Positions 16,914-26,210 of a DNA stretch of 64,000 nt are shown in pieces. Source of the DNA: Rhizobium sp. CC-YZS058. GTDB lineage: Bacteria; Pseudomonadota; Alphaproteobacteria; Rhizobiales; Rhizobiaceae. Every line of letters begins with the position of its first letter. Positions within the stretch are counted from its first letter, which is position 1. The notes beneath the pieces are model-generated. The model did no database searches. It worked only from the letters and a program-made list of their open reading frames with translations, and was not told the origin of the DNA. The stretch spans positions 1,700,001-1,764,000 of the forward strand of contig NZ_JAYESJ010000001.1 of NCBI RefSeq assembly GCF_034720595.1. Direction: 5' to 3'. The translations under genes and the position numbers were made by a program.

Positions 16914-16944
16914 CGGCCCGGCAGTCCCCCTGCCGGGCCGTTTT
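16914..16944 (+). terminator. Intrinsic terminator after the OmpA-family gene
   Basis: Perfect 11-bp stem CGGCCCGGCAG / CTGCCGGGCCG with a 5-base loop, followed by TTTT. It begins 24 bases after the stop codon and precedes the convergent end of mobB. Confidence 0.9.
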
Positions 16945-16993
16945 GTCGTTGCTGGCAGCATGCGCTGCCGATGAAAGACGGCAGTTCGCCGTT

Positions 16994-17515
16994 TCAGGTT
17001 GCAGGCCGCGTCAGCGCGCAGAGAGCTTCGACAAAGTCGGCAAGGGCGGCTGTGTCGTTGAGGTCGAAGACGGCGAGGCCGGGGGCCTCGACCGGGTGGT
17101 CGGCGGCGATGGCGCGGATATGCGGGTCGGTGGGGGCGAGCGGCGTCGTGTTCTTCGCCTCCAGCCGTCTCGCCTCGATCTTCGGGATCGGCTCGCGCTT
17201 GTAGCCTTCCACGAGCACGAGATCGCAGGGCGCCAGGCGCGCCAAAATCTCTTCGAAGCTCGGCTCGGCTGCGCCGCGCAGCTCATGCATGATCGCAAAT
17301 CGCGTGCCGGAGACGATCGTCACCTCCTGCGCCCCGGCTTCGCGGTGGCGAAAGCTGTCGGCGCCCTCCTTGTCGATGTCGAAATCATGATGCGCGTGCT
17401 TGATGGTCGAGACCCGGTAGCCGCGCGCCGTCAGTTCCGTCACCAGGCGGACGGCGAGGCCGGTCTTGCCGGAATTCTTCCAGCCGGCAATGCCGAAAAC
17501 CTTGGGCTGCGTCAT
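16994..17515 (-). CDS. mobB: Molybdopterin-guanine dinucleotide biosynthesis adaptor protein B
   Basis: Protein of 173 residues with an N-terminal P-loop (GIAGWKNSGKTGLAVRL) and the family motifs STIKHAHHDFDID and DLVLVEGYKREPIPKIE. MobB is a GTP-binding protein that helps convert molybdenum cofactor to its guanine-dinucleotide form. The gene overlaps mobA by four bases and follows it in the same operon. Length and motifs are normal. Confidence 0.95.
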   Translation of the reverse strand: MTQPKVFGIAGWKNSGKTGLAVRLVTELTARGYRVSTIKHAHHDFDIDKEGADSFRHREAGAQEVTIVSGTRFAIMHELRGAAEPSFEEILARLAPCDLVLVEGYKREPIPKIEARRLEAKNTTPLAPTDPHIRAIAADHPVEAPGLAVFDLNDTAALADFVEALCALTRPAT

Positions 17516-18114
17516 TCGTCGTCTCTCCGCATGGCGAGTAGTCGTTCGGCCTCGGCCAGGTCTTCGGGCGTGTTGAGGTTGAGGAAAGGGCTGGGGTCCG
17601 ACGCCGGAAAAATGACGGTGGCGGCCCTATGGCGTTCCTGGAAGCTTCGGACCCGGCGTTTTGGGTCGGTGCGCAGGAACGTCTCGAGATCATCGGCAAG
17701 CCTCGCCGGCCAGAGCGCGAAGACCGGATGCAGCGTTTCGCCTGATGCGGCGACGGCGATCGGATAAGCGTCGCTGATGGCCTCCCTCAGCCGCGTGACG
17801 AGCATCTGCGGAAAGAAGGGTGCGTCGACCGGCACGGTGGCGACGAAGTCCTGGCCGATCGCCTGCGCATGCCGCAGTCCGGCGAGGACACCGGCGAGCG
17901 GGCCGAGACGGACCGCGTCGCTGTCGGGAACGAGGGTCACGTCGGCAGCCATGTCCTGCGGTGCGCTGCGGCTGTTGAGCGCCAGCCAAGAGACCTGCGG
18001 GCGGAGGCGCGCCAGCGCGTGAACGGCCAGAGGGCGACCGCCGAGCAGAGCTTCGGCCTTGTCACGACCCATGCGCCGCGATTCGCCTCCCGCCAGGACA
18101 AGGCCGAGCGTCAT
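17512..18114 (-). CDS. mobA: Molybdenum cofactor guanylyltransferase
   Basis: Protein of about 200 residues; the ATG at 18114 puts the family motif LGLVLAGGESRRMGRDKAEALLGG directly at the N terminus, while an upstream GTG (18132) would add six residues. MobA transfers GMP from GTP to molybdopterin for DMSO-reductase-family enzymes. The motif TVPVDAPFFPQMLV matches the metal-binding loop. It lies just downstream of moaA and overlaps mobB by four bases, forming a compact cofactor cluster; moaC, moaD, moaE and moeA are not nearby. Confidence 0.95.
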   Translation of the reverse strand: MTLGLVLAGGESRRMGRDKAEALLGGRPLAVHALARLRPQVSWLALNSRSAPQDMAADVTLVPDSDAVRLGPLAGVLAGLRHAQAIGQDFVATVPVDAPFFPQMLVTRLREAISDAYPIAVAASGETLHPVFALWPARLADDLETFLRTDPKRRVRSFQERHRAATVIFPASDPSPFLNLNTPEDLAEAERLLAMRRDDE

Positions 18115-18172
18115 CGAGCGCCGACCTCGCACGATCCCGGCGCGGCAACGCGGTCCGGTTGCCGAGGTGACC

Positions 18173-19258
18173 TCATCCGCCGGTCACGCTCATATGGCGC
18201 GAGACGGCCGGGCGGTTGTTGCGATCGATGATGAAATCATGGCCCTTCGGCTTGCGGGCGATCGCCGCGTCGATGCGGGCTTCCAGCAGCGCGTCGCCTT
18301 CGCTCTCGCGAACGGCGGCCCGCAGATCGGCCGCATCGTCCTGGCCGAGGCACATATAGAGCGTGCCGGTACAGGTCAGGCGCACGCGGTTGCAGCTTTC
18401 GCAGAAATTGTGCGTCATGGGCGTGATGAAGCCGAGCCGTCCGCCCGTCTCCTCCACCGTCACATAGCGGGCCGGTCCGCCAGTGGCATAGGCGTTGTCG
18501 CGCAGCGTGAAGGCACTGCCGAGCGACTGGCGCAGCTTGGAAAGCGGCAGATAGAAATCGGTGCGGTCTTCGTCGATCTCGCCCATCGGCATGGTTTCGA
18601 TCAGCGTCATGTCCATGCCGCGGCCATGCGCCCAGCGGATCATCGCCGGGATCTCGGTCTCGTTGACGCCCTTCAGCGCCACCGCGTTGATCTTGACCTC
18701 GATGCCCGCCTTCTGCGCCGCATCGATGCCGTTGAGCACCACGGCCAGATCGCCGCGCCGGGTCAGCGCGCGGAAGCGGTCGGCATCGAGCGTGTCGAGC
18801 GACACATTGATGCGCCGCACGCCGGCCGCGGCGAGCTCGCCGGCATAGCGGGCCAGTTGCGAGCCATTGGTGGTCAGCGTCAGCTCCTCGAGTGCGCCGC
18901 TTTCCAGGTGACGGCCGAGACTGCGAACCAGGCTCATCAGGTTCCGGCGCACCAGCGGTTCGCCACCTGTCAGCCGCAGCTTGCGCACGCCCTTGGCGAT
19001 GAAGGCCGAACAGATCCGGTCCAGCTCCTCGAGCGTCAGCAGGTCCTTCTTCGGCAGGAAGGTCATGTCCTCCGCCATGCAATACGTGCAGCGGAAGTCG
19101 CAGCGATCGGTCACGGACACGCGGAGATAGCTGACGGCGCGGCCGAAGGGATCGATCATCTGCGACGCGCTGGTGCTGCCGGGCGCGGGCTGCGTGAGCG
19201 CCGGTGCGGCGGCAGGCTCTGCAAAGGTCTTGCGCCGGTCGATGATGATGCTGGTCAC
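18173..19258 (-). CDS. moaA: GTP 3',8-cyclase (molybdenum cofactor biosynthesis protein A)
   Basis: Radical-SAM enzyme of 361 residues that, with MoaC, converts GTP into cyclic pyranopterin monophosphate. The N-terminal cluster motif is CDFRCTYC, the C-terminal cluster is formed by [18 protein letters not shown], and the protein ends with the required Gly-Gly (SVTGG). The GTG start at 19258 is preceded by GGAG at six bases, better than a TTG at 19279. It heads the moaA-mobA-mobB run on the minus strand. I found no clear Moco riboswitch in the 205-base gap upstream. Confidence 0.96.
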   Translation of the reverse strand: MTSIIIDRRKTFAEPAAAPALTQPAPGSTSASQMIDPFGRAVSYLRVSVTDRCDFRCTYCMAEDMTFLPKKDLLTLEELDRICSAFIAKGVRKLRLTGGEPLVRRNLMSLVRSLGRHLESGALEELTLTTNGSQLARYAGELAAAGVRRINVSLDTLDADRFRALTRRGDLAVVLNGIDAAQKAGIEVKINAVALKGVNETEIPAMIRWAHGRGMDMTLIETMPMGEIDEDRTDFYLPLSKLRQSLGSAFTLRDNAYATGGPARYVTVEETGGRLGFITPMTHNFCESCNRVRLTCTGTLYMCLGQDDAADLRAAVRESEGDALLEARIDAAIARKPKGHDFIIDRNNRPAVSRHMSVTGG

Positions 19259-19463
19259 GCCTGTCTCCGTCGTTCGCAAGGACTATATCATGGCATTGCC
19301 GGCTCCGCGCAATGGCCGGCAACGCTTCAACCCGCCGTCGGCTGCGTCTCTGGCCGGAATCGGGTTAAGAGAGGGAAGGGGGCGGCGGGATGACAATGTC
19401 CATTGTGGCGAATGTGCCCCTCGGACCCGGCAAATCAAGTGGCAGTGACGAGAGGGTGAACGG

Positions 19464-19838
19464 ATGAGCGAGATCTGGCCGAGCGAACTGACCGTGTCGA
19501 AGGACCGGCGCACGCTGACGATTGTCTTCACCGACGGGCTGCGCGGCGCAGTCCCTGCCGAGGCCATGCGCGTCCTTTCGCCCTCCGCCGAGGTGCAGGG
19601 CCACGGGCCCGGGCAGAAGGTGACGGTGCCCGGCAAGCGGGAGGTGACAATTCGCGCCGTGCAGCCCACCGGCAATTACGCGGTGCGCATCGCTTTCGAC
19701 GATGGACACGATACGGGCATCTTCACCTGGGCCTACCTGCGGCAGCTGGTGGAAGAGGGCGATAGCCTGTTTGCCGCTTACGAAGCGGAACTGGCGGAAA
19801 AGGGTTTGAGCCGCGACCGTCCGGGTTACGCTCGATGA
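19464..19838 (+). CDS. DUF971 domain-containing protein
   Basis: Small protein of 124 residues with the DUF971 fold, also found as the N-terminal domain of gamma-butyrobetaine hydroxylase: WPSELTVSKDRRTLTIVFTDG, the central AVQPTGNYAVRIAFDDGHDTGIFTWAYLR and a C-terminal helix. Free-standing members are often found near molybdenum- or iron-sulfur-related genes, and here it is divergent from moaA, but no reaction is established for them. It overlaps the LtrA-like gene by four bases, suggesting coupled translation. Confidence 0.88.
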   Translation: MSEIWPSELTVSKDRRTLTIVFTDGLRGAVPAEAMRVLSPSAEVQGHGPGQKVTVPGKREVTIRAVQPTGNYAVRIAFDDGHDTGIFTWAYLRQLVEEGDSLFAAYEAELAEKGLSRDRPGYAR

Positions 19839-21097
19839 CCGGCGCGGACAGATCCCAGGAGACCATCCCATCACCGGCACCTCCGCGCCGCGCAGCCGGC
19901 CTTTTCGACCGCGCCGGCTGGAAGCGCGAGCGGCGGGAGGACGAGGAGGACAAGGTCGCCTTCCCCGAACTGTTCTTCGACCTGGTCTTCGTCTTTACCG
20001 CCATCGAGCTCAGCCATCGCCTCGCCGGTCACTATTCGCTGACCGGCTTCGTGCAGGCGATCGTGCTCATCCTCGCCGTCTGGTGGGTCTGGATCTTCAC
20101 CACCTGGGTGACGAACTGGCTGGATCCGGACAAGCCGCCGGTTCGGGCGATGCTCTTCGTGCTGATGTTTGCCGGGCTGCTTCTGTCCACCTCGATCGGC
20201 GAAGCCTTCGAAGAAAAGGCGCTCATCTTTGCCGGCGCCTATGTGGCGATGCAGGTCGGGCGGTCGCTGTTTGCGCTCTATGCGCTCTACGGGCACAGTC
20301 CGGACGAATTCGACAACCTGCTGCGCACCACCTGCTGGCTTCTCCTGTCGGCGCCGTTCTGGATTGCCGGTGCGCTCATAGGCGGCGAGGCGCAGCTTTT
20401 CCTCTGGATCGCGGCGCTGACGATCGAATATCTGGCGCCGGTCCTCAATTTCCGGGTTCCGGGCCTCGGTCGCTCGGGTATCGAGGATTGGGATATCCTC
20501 GGCGCCCATATGGCCGAACGCTGCGCGCTGTTCGTCATCATCTGCCTCGGCGAGACGGTTCTGGCGTCCGGCCGAACGTTGGTCAGCCTGGAACTGACGC
20601 CGGCGATCTTCGCCCTGTTTGCCGCGTCCTTCGCCATCACCGTGTCGATGTGGTGGATCTACTTCCGCTTCGGGCAGGAGAGGGCGGCGGAGCGGATCGA
20701 GAAGGACGCGACGCCCGGCGATGTCGCCCGCACCATCTTCACCTATGCCCACATCCCGATCGTTGCCGGCATCATTCTCTGCGCGGTGGGCGATGAGCTC
20801 GTGCTCAAACATCCGACCGGGGAAACCGATTTCAAGACGGCAAGTGCGGTGCTCGGCGGACCGGCGGTCTTTCTTCTCGGCAATCTCTGGATCAAGGGCG
20901 CCGTCGCGCCGCGCCTGCCGCCGTCCCACCTGGGCGGTCTGGCGCTGCTTGCGGTCATCGCGCCGTTCGCTTTCTTCGCCGAGCCTTACCAGCTGTTTCT
21001 AGCGAGCCTCGGCGTGCTCGTGATCGTCGCCGTCTGGGAATATATCTCATTGAAGGCCCTGGCAGCGACCGGCGAGGGCGAGAACCATTCGGAATAG
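19835..21097 (+). CDS. ltrA: Low temperature requirement protein A family membrane protein
   Basis: Integral membrane protein of 420 residues with about ten to twelve predicted helices. The motif FPELFFDLVFVFTAIELSHRLAGH near residue 43 and the later EDWDILGAHMAERCALFVIICLGETVL identify the LtrA family, named for a Listeria locus needed for growth at low temperature; the biochemical role is unknown. The N-terminal tail of about 40 residues is basic and likely cytoplasmic. It overlaps the DUF971 gene and converges with the diguanylate cyclase gene. Confidence 0.88.
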   Translation: MTGADRSQETIPSPAPPRRAAGLFDRAGWKRERREDEEDKVAFPELFFDLVFVFTAIELSHRLAGHYSLTGFVQAIVLILAVWWVWIFTTWVTNWLDPDKPPVRAMLFVLMFAGLLLSTSIGEAFEEKALIFAGAYVAMQVGRSLFALYALYGHSPDEFDNLLRTTCWLLLSAPFWIAGALIGGEAQLFLWIAALTIEYLAPVLNFRVPGLGRSGIEDWDILGAHMAERCALFVIICLGETVLASGRTLVSLELTPAIFALFAASFAITVSMWWIYFRFGQERAAERIEKDATPGDVARTIFTYAHIPIVAGIILCAVGDELVLKHPTGETDFKTASAVLGGPAVFLLGNLWIKGAVAPRLPPSHLGGLALLAVIAPFAFFAEPYQLFLASLGVLVIVAVWEYISLKALAATGEGENHSE

Positions 21098-21133
21098 GCA
21101 GGCGGATCGAAGCTCCGGCGGGGACGCCTGCGA

Positions 21134-22261
21134 CTAACGGCGGTAGAGCAGCCAGCTCTTGCCGGTGTCCTTCTTCATCCCGTCCTCATAAACCGTCCAG
21201 CGGTTGCGGCCGGAATTCTTGGCGCAGTAGAGCGCGATATCGGCCTTCTGGTAGAGATCGACCGGGTCGTCGGCGACGGACGCCTGGCAGACCCCCAACG
21301 AGAGCGTGATCGGGCCGTAGTTGACGCCGGTCTTGGAATTTTTGAACGGTGTGTTGGCGAGCGCCAGGCGAACGCGCTCGGCGATCGCCATGCTCTCTTC
21401 CACCGTGCTGTCGGTGAGGATGATCGCGAATTCCTCGCCGCCCGTGCGCGCAACGAAGGCGTCGCGGCGGAGGTTGGAGCGGATGACCGTGGCGACGGTC
21501 GCCAGGATCTTGTCGCCGACCGGATGACCGTAGGTGTCGTTGACCTTCTTGAAGTGGTCGATATCGGCAACCAGCAGCGTGGTGAAGGGGCGGGCGTGCT
21601 CGGCATTGTAAAGGCTGGCCAGCCTTTCGTCGAAGGCGCGGCGGTTTGCGAGCCGGGTCAGGGAATCAGTGTTGGCGATGCGCTTGTACTCGTCGAGCTC
21701 CTGGCGGATGACCTCCATCTCGACCGATTTCATCTCCACCGTCTCGGCGCGCTCGCGCCCTTCCTTCATCGTGTCGGCGGTCGCCTCGCTGATCAGCGCC
21801 ACGGCATTGCGCAGGATCTCGACGCCGGAGGCGCTCTTGCTGGTGATGTTCTGGTAGGCTTCGCCCAGTACCTTGTTGTAGTTCTCGAGCGCGAACTGCT
21901 CTTCGCGCATCATCGTCAAGAGATCGGTCAGCTGCTTGACGAGCTTGTTGTGCGCCCGTTCGACGCCGGCCGCATGGTGGATATGGGCGAAATAGCGCGA
22001 TGCGATCTCGTCCAGCTCGTCCTGCGTCGCCTTGCTGCCCAGCGCCGCCAGCTCCTTGGTCAGCTTCGGGTTGGAGCCGATATAGGCCTCGTAATAGAGC
22101 TCGTAATTCCGCGGGATGGGCGAAATGCCCATGATGCGCATGGCGAATGTCACCTGCGTGGCAATGTCGGGGGCCTGAGGCTTGTTGACAATCGGCGGCT
22201 GCACTGGAGGTTCCCGCGTTCTGAATGTGCCCGGGAGCCTACATTGTGAATGCTTTTCCAA
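21134..22261 (-). CDS. GGDEF-domain diguanylate cyclase
   Basis: Protein of 375 residues with no membrane segment. The N-terminal half (about 40-190) is helical and lacks a recognised sensor domain; the C-terminal GGDEF domain has an intact active site GGEEF, preceded by DIDHFKKVNDTYGHPVGDKIL, so c-di-GMP synthesis is expected. The inhibitory I-site normally reads RxxD five residues before the active site; here it reads RRDA, so product inhibition may be lost. It converges with the LtrA-like gene and lies downstream of fumC with a terminator between. Confidence 0.9.
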   Translation of the reverse strand: MEKHSQCRLPGTFRTREPPVQPPIVNKPQAPDIATQVTFAMRIMGISPIPRNYELYYEAYIGSNPKLTKELAALGSKATQDELDEIASRYFAHIHHAAGVERAHNKLVKQLTDLLTMMREEQFALENYNKVLGEAYQNITSKSASGVEILRNAVALISEATADTMKEGRERAETVEMKSVEMEVIRQELDEYKRIANTDSLTRLANRRAFDERLASLYNAEHARPFTTLLVADIDHFKKVNDTYGHPVGDKILATVATVIRSNLRRDAFVARTGGEEFAIILTDSTVEESMAIAERVRLALANTPFKNSKTGVNYGPITLSLGVCQASVADDPVDLYQKADIALYCAKNSGRNRWTVYEDGMKKDTGKSWLLYRR

Positions 22262-22323
22262 TGCTTAACGTGACGCGAATATTATCGATCGCATTGCAAA
22301 CATCTTCGCACGCGCTGAAACGC

Positions 22324-22359
22324 CACGGCCTCCGTCATGCGGTGATGACGGAGGCCGTG
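22324..22359 (-). terminator. Terminator hairpin after fumC
   Basis: Perfect 15-bp inverted repeat CACGGCCTCCGTCAT / ATGACGGAGGCCGTG with a 6-base loop. It lies 26 bases beyond the fumC stop; on the minus strand it is followed by GCGTTTCAG. The long perfect stem compensates for the short T run. Confidence 0.7.
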
Positions 22360-22385
22360 CCAGCGTGACGTAAGGCTCGAACAGA

Positions 22386-23777
22386 TCAGGCTGGGCTGAT
22401 CATGGTTTCCGGGCGGACGACGGCGTCGAATTCCTCATCCGTCACATAGCCGCCGCCCACGGCCTCCTCGCGCAGCGTCGTGCCGTTCTTGTGCGCGGTC
22501 TTGGCAATCTTGGCTGCGTTGTCATAGCCGATCTTCGGCGCGAGCGCCGTGACCAGCATCAGCGAGCGGTCGAGCGCCGCCTTGATATTGTCTTCGCGCG
22601 CTTCGATGCCGACGACGCAATGGTCGGTGAACGAGACGGCTGCGTCGGCAAGCAGCTGGACCGACTGCAGGAAGTTGTAGGCCATCAGCGGGTTGTAGAC
22701 GTTGAGCTCGAAATGGCCCTGGCTGCCGGCGAAGGTCAGCGCCGCATGGTTGCCGAACACCTGCACGCAGACCTGGGTCAGCGCTTCGCACTGTGTCGGG
22801 TTGACCTTGCCCGGCATGATCGACGAGCCCGGCTCGTTTTCCGGCAGCGACAGCTCGCCGAGGCCCGAGCGCGGACCGGAGCCGAGCAGGCGGATATCGT
22901 TGGCGATTTTGAACAGAGCGGCGGCGGTGGAATTGATGGCGCCATGGCTGAAAACCATGGAATCATGCGCAGCCAGCGCCTCGAACTTGTTCGGCGCCGT
23001 GGTGAAGGCGATGCCGGTGATCGCGGCGATCTCTTCGGCCACCTTCTCCGCAAAGCCGACCGGGGCATTGAGGCCGGTGCCGACCGCCGTGCCGCCTTGG
23101 GCGAGTTCCTGCAGGCCGGGCAGCGTCATCTCGATCCGCTTAATCGAGGAGGCCACCTGCGCGGCATAGCCGGAGAACTCCTGTCCGAGCGTCAGCGGCG
23201 TCGCATCCTGCGTGTGGGTGCGGCCGATCTTGATGATGTGATCGAAGGCCTTCACCTTAACCTCGAGCGCCGCATGCAGGTGCTTGAGCGCCGGCAGCAG
23301 ATCGTGCACGACCCGCTCGGCGCAGGCGATGTGCATGGCGGTCGGATAGGTGTCGTTGGACGACTGGCTCATATTGACGTGGTCGTTCGGATGAACCGGC
23401 TTCTTGGAGCCCATGGTGCCGCCCAGCAGCTCGATCGCGCGGTTGGAGATGACCTCGTTGGCATTCATGTTCGATTGCGTGCCGGAGCCGGTCTGCCAGA
23501 CGACCAGCGGGAAGTGGTCGTTGAGCTTGCCGTCGATCACCTCCTGCGCAGCCTTTTCGATCGCGTCGCCGATCGCAGGGTCTAGGCGGCCGAGCGCGAC
23601 ATTGGTGCGTGCCGCCGCCTGCTTGACGATGCCGAGCGCACGAACGATGGCCACCGGCTGCTTTTCCCAGCCGATCTTGAAATTGCCGAGCGAGCGCTGG
23701 GCCTGTGCGCCCCAGTAGCGGTCGCTTTCGACCTCGATCCCGCCGAATGTATCTGTTTCCGTGCGCGTTGCCGTCAT
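22386..23777 (-). CDS. fumC: Class II fumarate hydratase
   Basis: Protein of 463 residues, the standard length of class II fumarase, which interconverts fumarate and malate in the TCA cycle. The start at 23777 gives the usual N terminus ([12 protein letters not shown]). The signature [11 protein letters not shown] and the active-site stretch [16 protein letters not shown] are intact, as is [14 protein letters not shown]. It appears monocistronic, ended by a 15-bp hairpin. Class II fumarases are iron-independent and tolerate oxidative stress better than class I. Confidence 0.96.
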   Translation of the reverse strand: MTATRTETDTFGGIEVESDRYWGAQAQRSLGNFKIGWEKQPVAIVRALGIVKQAAARTNVALGRLDPAIGDAIEKAAQEVIDGKLNDHFPLVVWQTGSGTQSNMNANEVISNRAIELLGGTMGSKKPVHPNDHVNMSQSSNDTYPTAMHIACAERVVHDLLPALKHLHAALEVKVKAFDHIIKIGRTHTQDATPLTLGQEFSGYAAQVASSIKRIEMTLPGLQELAQGGTAVGTGLNAPVGFAEKVAEEIAAITGIAFTTAPNKFEALAAHDSMVFSHGAINSTAAALFKIANDIRLLGSGPRSGLGELSLPENEPGSSIMPGKVNPTQCEALTQVCVQVFGNHAALTFAGSQGHFELNVYNPLMAYNFLQSVQLLADAAVSFTDHCVVGIEAREDNIKAALDRSLMLVTALAPKIGYDNAAKIAKTAHKNGTTLREEAVGGGYVTDEEFDAVVRPETMISPA

Positions 23778-24242
23778 CGTCTTTCCCCCTGGCTCGTCCA
23801 GATGATCGCCCGCGGCGCCTGCCGGCGGGCGGCTGGGGCGACAGAAGCCGACGCCCCGACAGGGCTCCTCTGTGCCCCGGTTGCGCGCCGCTTGTAAAGA
23901 GGGGCGGGCCTGTGGCTCCCGCGCGAATCGATCAGACTTTTGTGGGGCTCGACAGCGCTTGTGCCTTTTGCACCACAGACGTGACCGGAGTTGCACGCTG
24001 CCATGGCGGAGACGACAAAGATCCGCTGAAACACCGAGTCAACAGAGCCACCTACCCTTCTGATTTTTCTAGGGTTCTTCTCCAAGGAGCCTTGGCAGAC
24101 CGGAGCCCTGCGGCCAGGAGTAGCGGCTGGCGTTTCCTTTTCATTCACCAACCTTTTCTATAAGCAGGGAGCTTGATGACATGATGGGGCATCGGGCGCG
24201 ATCTGCCATGAGGCGGCACTGCGACACGGGAAGTTTCGACCA
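23778..24242. other. Long intergenic region between divergent fumC and L,D-transpeptidase genes
   Basis: 465 bases without a convincing gene; the open frames here show no family-like sequence. It must hold both promoters. A TATAAG box (24157-24162) may be the -10 element of the transpeptidase, though no good -35 is seen. A 14-base inverted repeat CCAAGG-AG-CCTTGG lies at 24081-24094. GC content falls in the 24050-24170 stretch compared with the flanking genes. Confidence 0.4.
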
Positions 24243-26126
24243 ATGACCTTCAAGACAAAGGCGGCGCTCGTCGCCCTGATGACCGGATGCACACTCCCGA
24301 CACTGGGGGTCGGCACCGCCGACGCAATGACCTTGATGGATCTCTTCCGCCGCAAGAAGCCGGTCGAAGAGATGCAGGTTCTGCCGGGGCTCGAGCCGCA
24401 GGCACCGGCTGCCGCCCCCCGCGAGCGCGCTGCCGCAGCGCCGGCACCGCGGGTCACCGGTCCGCAATACTATACCTACAAAGCCGAAGCGCTCCGTCGC
24501 ATCGAGACCGACAAGCTGGTCGACCCCTTGGTCACCGGTTCCTTGCAGGCAGGCGGGGTGACGACCGTTTCCACTGGCTCCGATGCCACCGCGCGGCCGC
24601 TGATGGGCGCCGTCAATGCCTATGCGCCGGCCGAGATCGCCAAGGTCATCGAAGACTATTATGGCCGTGTCGATACGCTGATCTGGGTGGACGGGCAGGG
24701 GCCGAACGCCAAGGCACGCGCCGCCCTCGACCTTCTGTCGAAGGCGGATGAGATCGGGCTGAATTCGGCGGATTACCGCGTCGACCTGCCGGCCATCGAT
24801 CCGACAGCGGATGCCGCGACGCGCGAGACCGCCCTCGTCTCCTTCGAGATCCGGCTGACGGCGGCCGTCCTGTCCTATGTCCAGGACACCGTGCGCGGCC
24901 GGATCGATCCGAACCGGATCTCCGGCTATCACGATTTCGCGCGCAAGCCGGTCAATCTGGCCGGCAAGCTCCGCGTCATCGCGGCCAGCAACGACATCGC
25001 CGCCTATCTCTCCACCCAGACCCCGTCCGGGCCGGAGTTTACCGCGCTGCGCGCCGAGCTGAAGCGCCTGTCCGAACGCGAAGGCGAAAGCACCAGGATC
25101 ACGATTGCCCCCGGCACGCTCCTGAAGCCCGGCATGTCCGATCCGGAGCTCGCCAATGTCGTTGCCGGCATTCGCCAGAAGGGGTCGGATGAACTCAAGG
25201 CCGCGCATGCGGCAACTCTGGCGACCTATCAGGGCACGCCGGTTTATACGCCGGATCTCGTCGCCCTCGTCGAAGGGTTCCAGAAGGAAAATGGTCTCAA
25301 GCCGGACGGCGTCGTCGGCAAGGCGTCGATCCGTATCCTGACGGGTGGCGACAGCGCGGACGCCAAGATCGAGAAGTTGCGGATCGCCATGGAGCAGGCC
25401 CGCTGGCTGCCGGCCGATCTCGGCCAGCGCTACGTCTTCATCAACCAGCCGGCCTACACCGTGTCCTATCACGACAAGGGCATCGAGCAGTTTCAGATGG
25501 GCGTCGTGGTCGGCTCCAAGTCGAACCAGACCTATTTCTTCGAGGACGAAATCCAGACCGTGGAGTTCAACCCCTATTGGGGCGTGCCGCAGTCGATCAT
25601 CATCAACGAGATGCTGCCGAAGCTGCGCAGCGACCCTGGCTATCTCGACCGTCTCGGCTATCAGGTCGAGGTCGGCGGCAGAGCCGTCTCGTCCTATGAT
25701 GTCGACTGGTACGGCTCCACCAAGGGCGTCTCCGTCCGCCAGCCGCCGTCGGATGACAATGCGCTCGGCGAGCTGAAAATCCTCTTCCCGAACGCGCATG
25801 CGATCTACATGCATGACACGCCGTCGAAGAGCTTCTTCAAGCGTGACATGCGCGCGCTCAGCCATGGTTGCGTGCGTCTTTCCGATCCGCGCCGCATGGC
25901 GGCTGCCGTGCTCGGCACGTCGGTCGAGGATGTCGCCAAGCAGATCGCCGGCGGCCGCAACAAGGGTGTCACCGTTCCGCAGCGCATCCCGATCTACGTC
26001 TCCTACTTCACCGCCTGGCCGGACAAGACCGGCACCGTGCGCTATTTCGACGACGTCTATGACCGCGACAGCTACATGCTGAAGGCCATGGCCGCCACCG
26101 ACAAGGCCCGCCGCACCGAGGGCTAA
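24243..26126 (+). CDS. L,D-transpeptidase (YcbB/LdtD-like) with peptidoglycan-binding domain
   Basis: Exported protein of 627 residues with a signal peptide (about 1-28, ending GTADA). After a Pro/Ala-rich linker comes a helical region, a PG_binding_1 domain (TPDLVALVEGFQKENGLKPDGVVGKASIRIL, about 333-363), and a YkuD catalytic domain. The nucleophile is Cys543 in SHGCVRLSDP, with the upstream histidine in IYMHDTPSKSFF. The long form with an inserted capping region resembles E. coli YcbB. It should make 3-3 crosslinks, an important linkage in the Rhizobiales wall. Confidence 0.92.
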   Translation: MTFKTKAALVALMTGCTLPTLGVGTADAMTLMDLFRRKKPVEEMQVLPGLEPQAPAAAPRERAAAAPAPRVTGPQYYTYKAEALRRIETDKLVDPLVTGSLQAGGVTTVSTGSDATARPLMGAVNAYAPAEIAKVIEDYYGRVDTLIWVDGQGPNAKARAALDLLSKADEIGLNSADYRVDLPAIDPTADAATRETALVSFEIRLTAAVLSYVQDTVRGRIDPNRISGYHDFARKPVNLAGKLRVIAASNDIAAYLSTQTPSGPEFTALRAELKRLSEREGESTRITIAPGTLLKPGMSDPELANVVAGIRQKGSDELKAAHAATLATYQGTPVYTPDLVALVEGFQKENGLKPDGVVGKASIRILTGGDSADAKIEKLRIAMEQARWLPADLGQRYVFINQPAYTVSYHDKGIEQFQMGVVVGSKSNQTYFFEDEIQTVEFNPYWGVPQSIIINEMLPKLRSDPGYLDRLGYQVEVGGRAVSSYDVDWYGSTKGVSVRQPPSDDNALGELKILFPNAHAIYMHDTPSKSFFKRDMRALSHGCVRLSDPRRMAAAVLGTSVEDVAKQIAGGRNKGVTVPQRIPIYVSYFTAWPDKTGTVRYFDDVYDRDSYMLKAMAATDKARRTEG

Positions 26127-26153
26127 CCCCGATCGACACGGTACTCCACGCAC

Positions 26154-26182
26154 AGGCCGCGCTCTTGAGAAGAGCGCGGCCT
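26154..26182. terminator. Hairpin between convergent L,D-transpeptidase and NYN genes
   Basis: Perfect 13-bp inverted repeat AGGCCGCGCTCTT / AAGAGCGCGGCCT with a 3-base loop, 27 bases after the transpeptidase stop and 28 bases from the end of the convergent gene. Only a short T/G-rich stretch (ATTGCTTGG) follows, but stem strength makes a terminator likely. Confidence 0.75.
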
Positions 26183-26210
26183 ATTGCTTGGCTTGCCCTT
26201 CTGTCCTGTT

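Noticed and set aside
19259..19463. Possible Moco riboswitch upstream of moaA
   Set aside because: The 205-base gap is shared by divergent genes and shows no recognisable multi-stem pattern; a covariance search would be needed.
24141..26153. 670-residue minus-strand open frame opposite the L,D-transpeptidase
   Set aside because: Shadow frame; the sense gene has intact catalytic motif and signal peptide.
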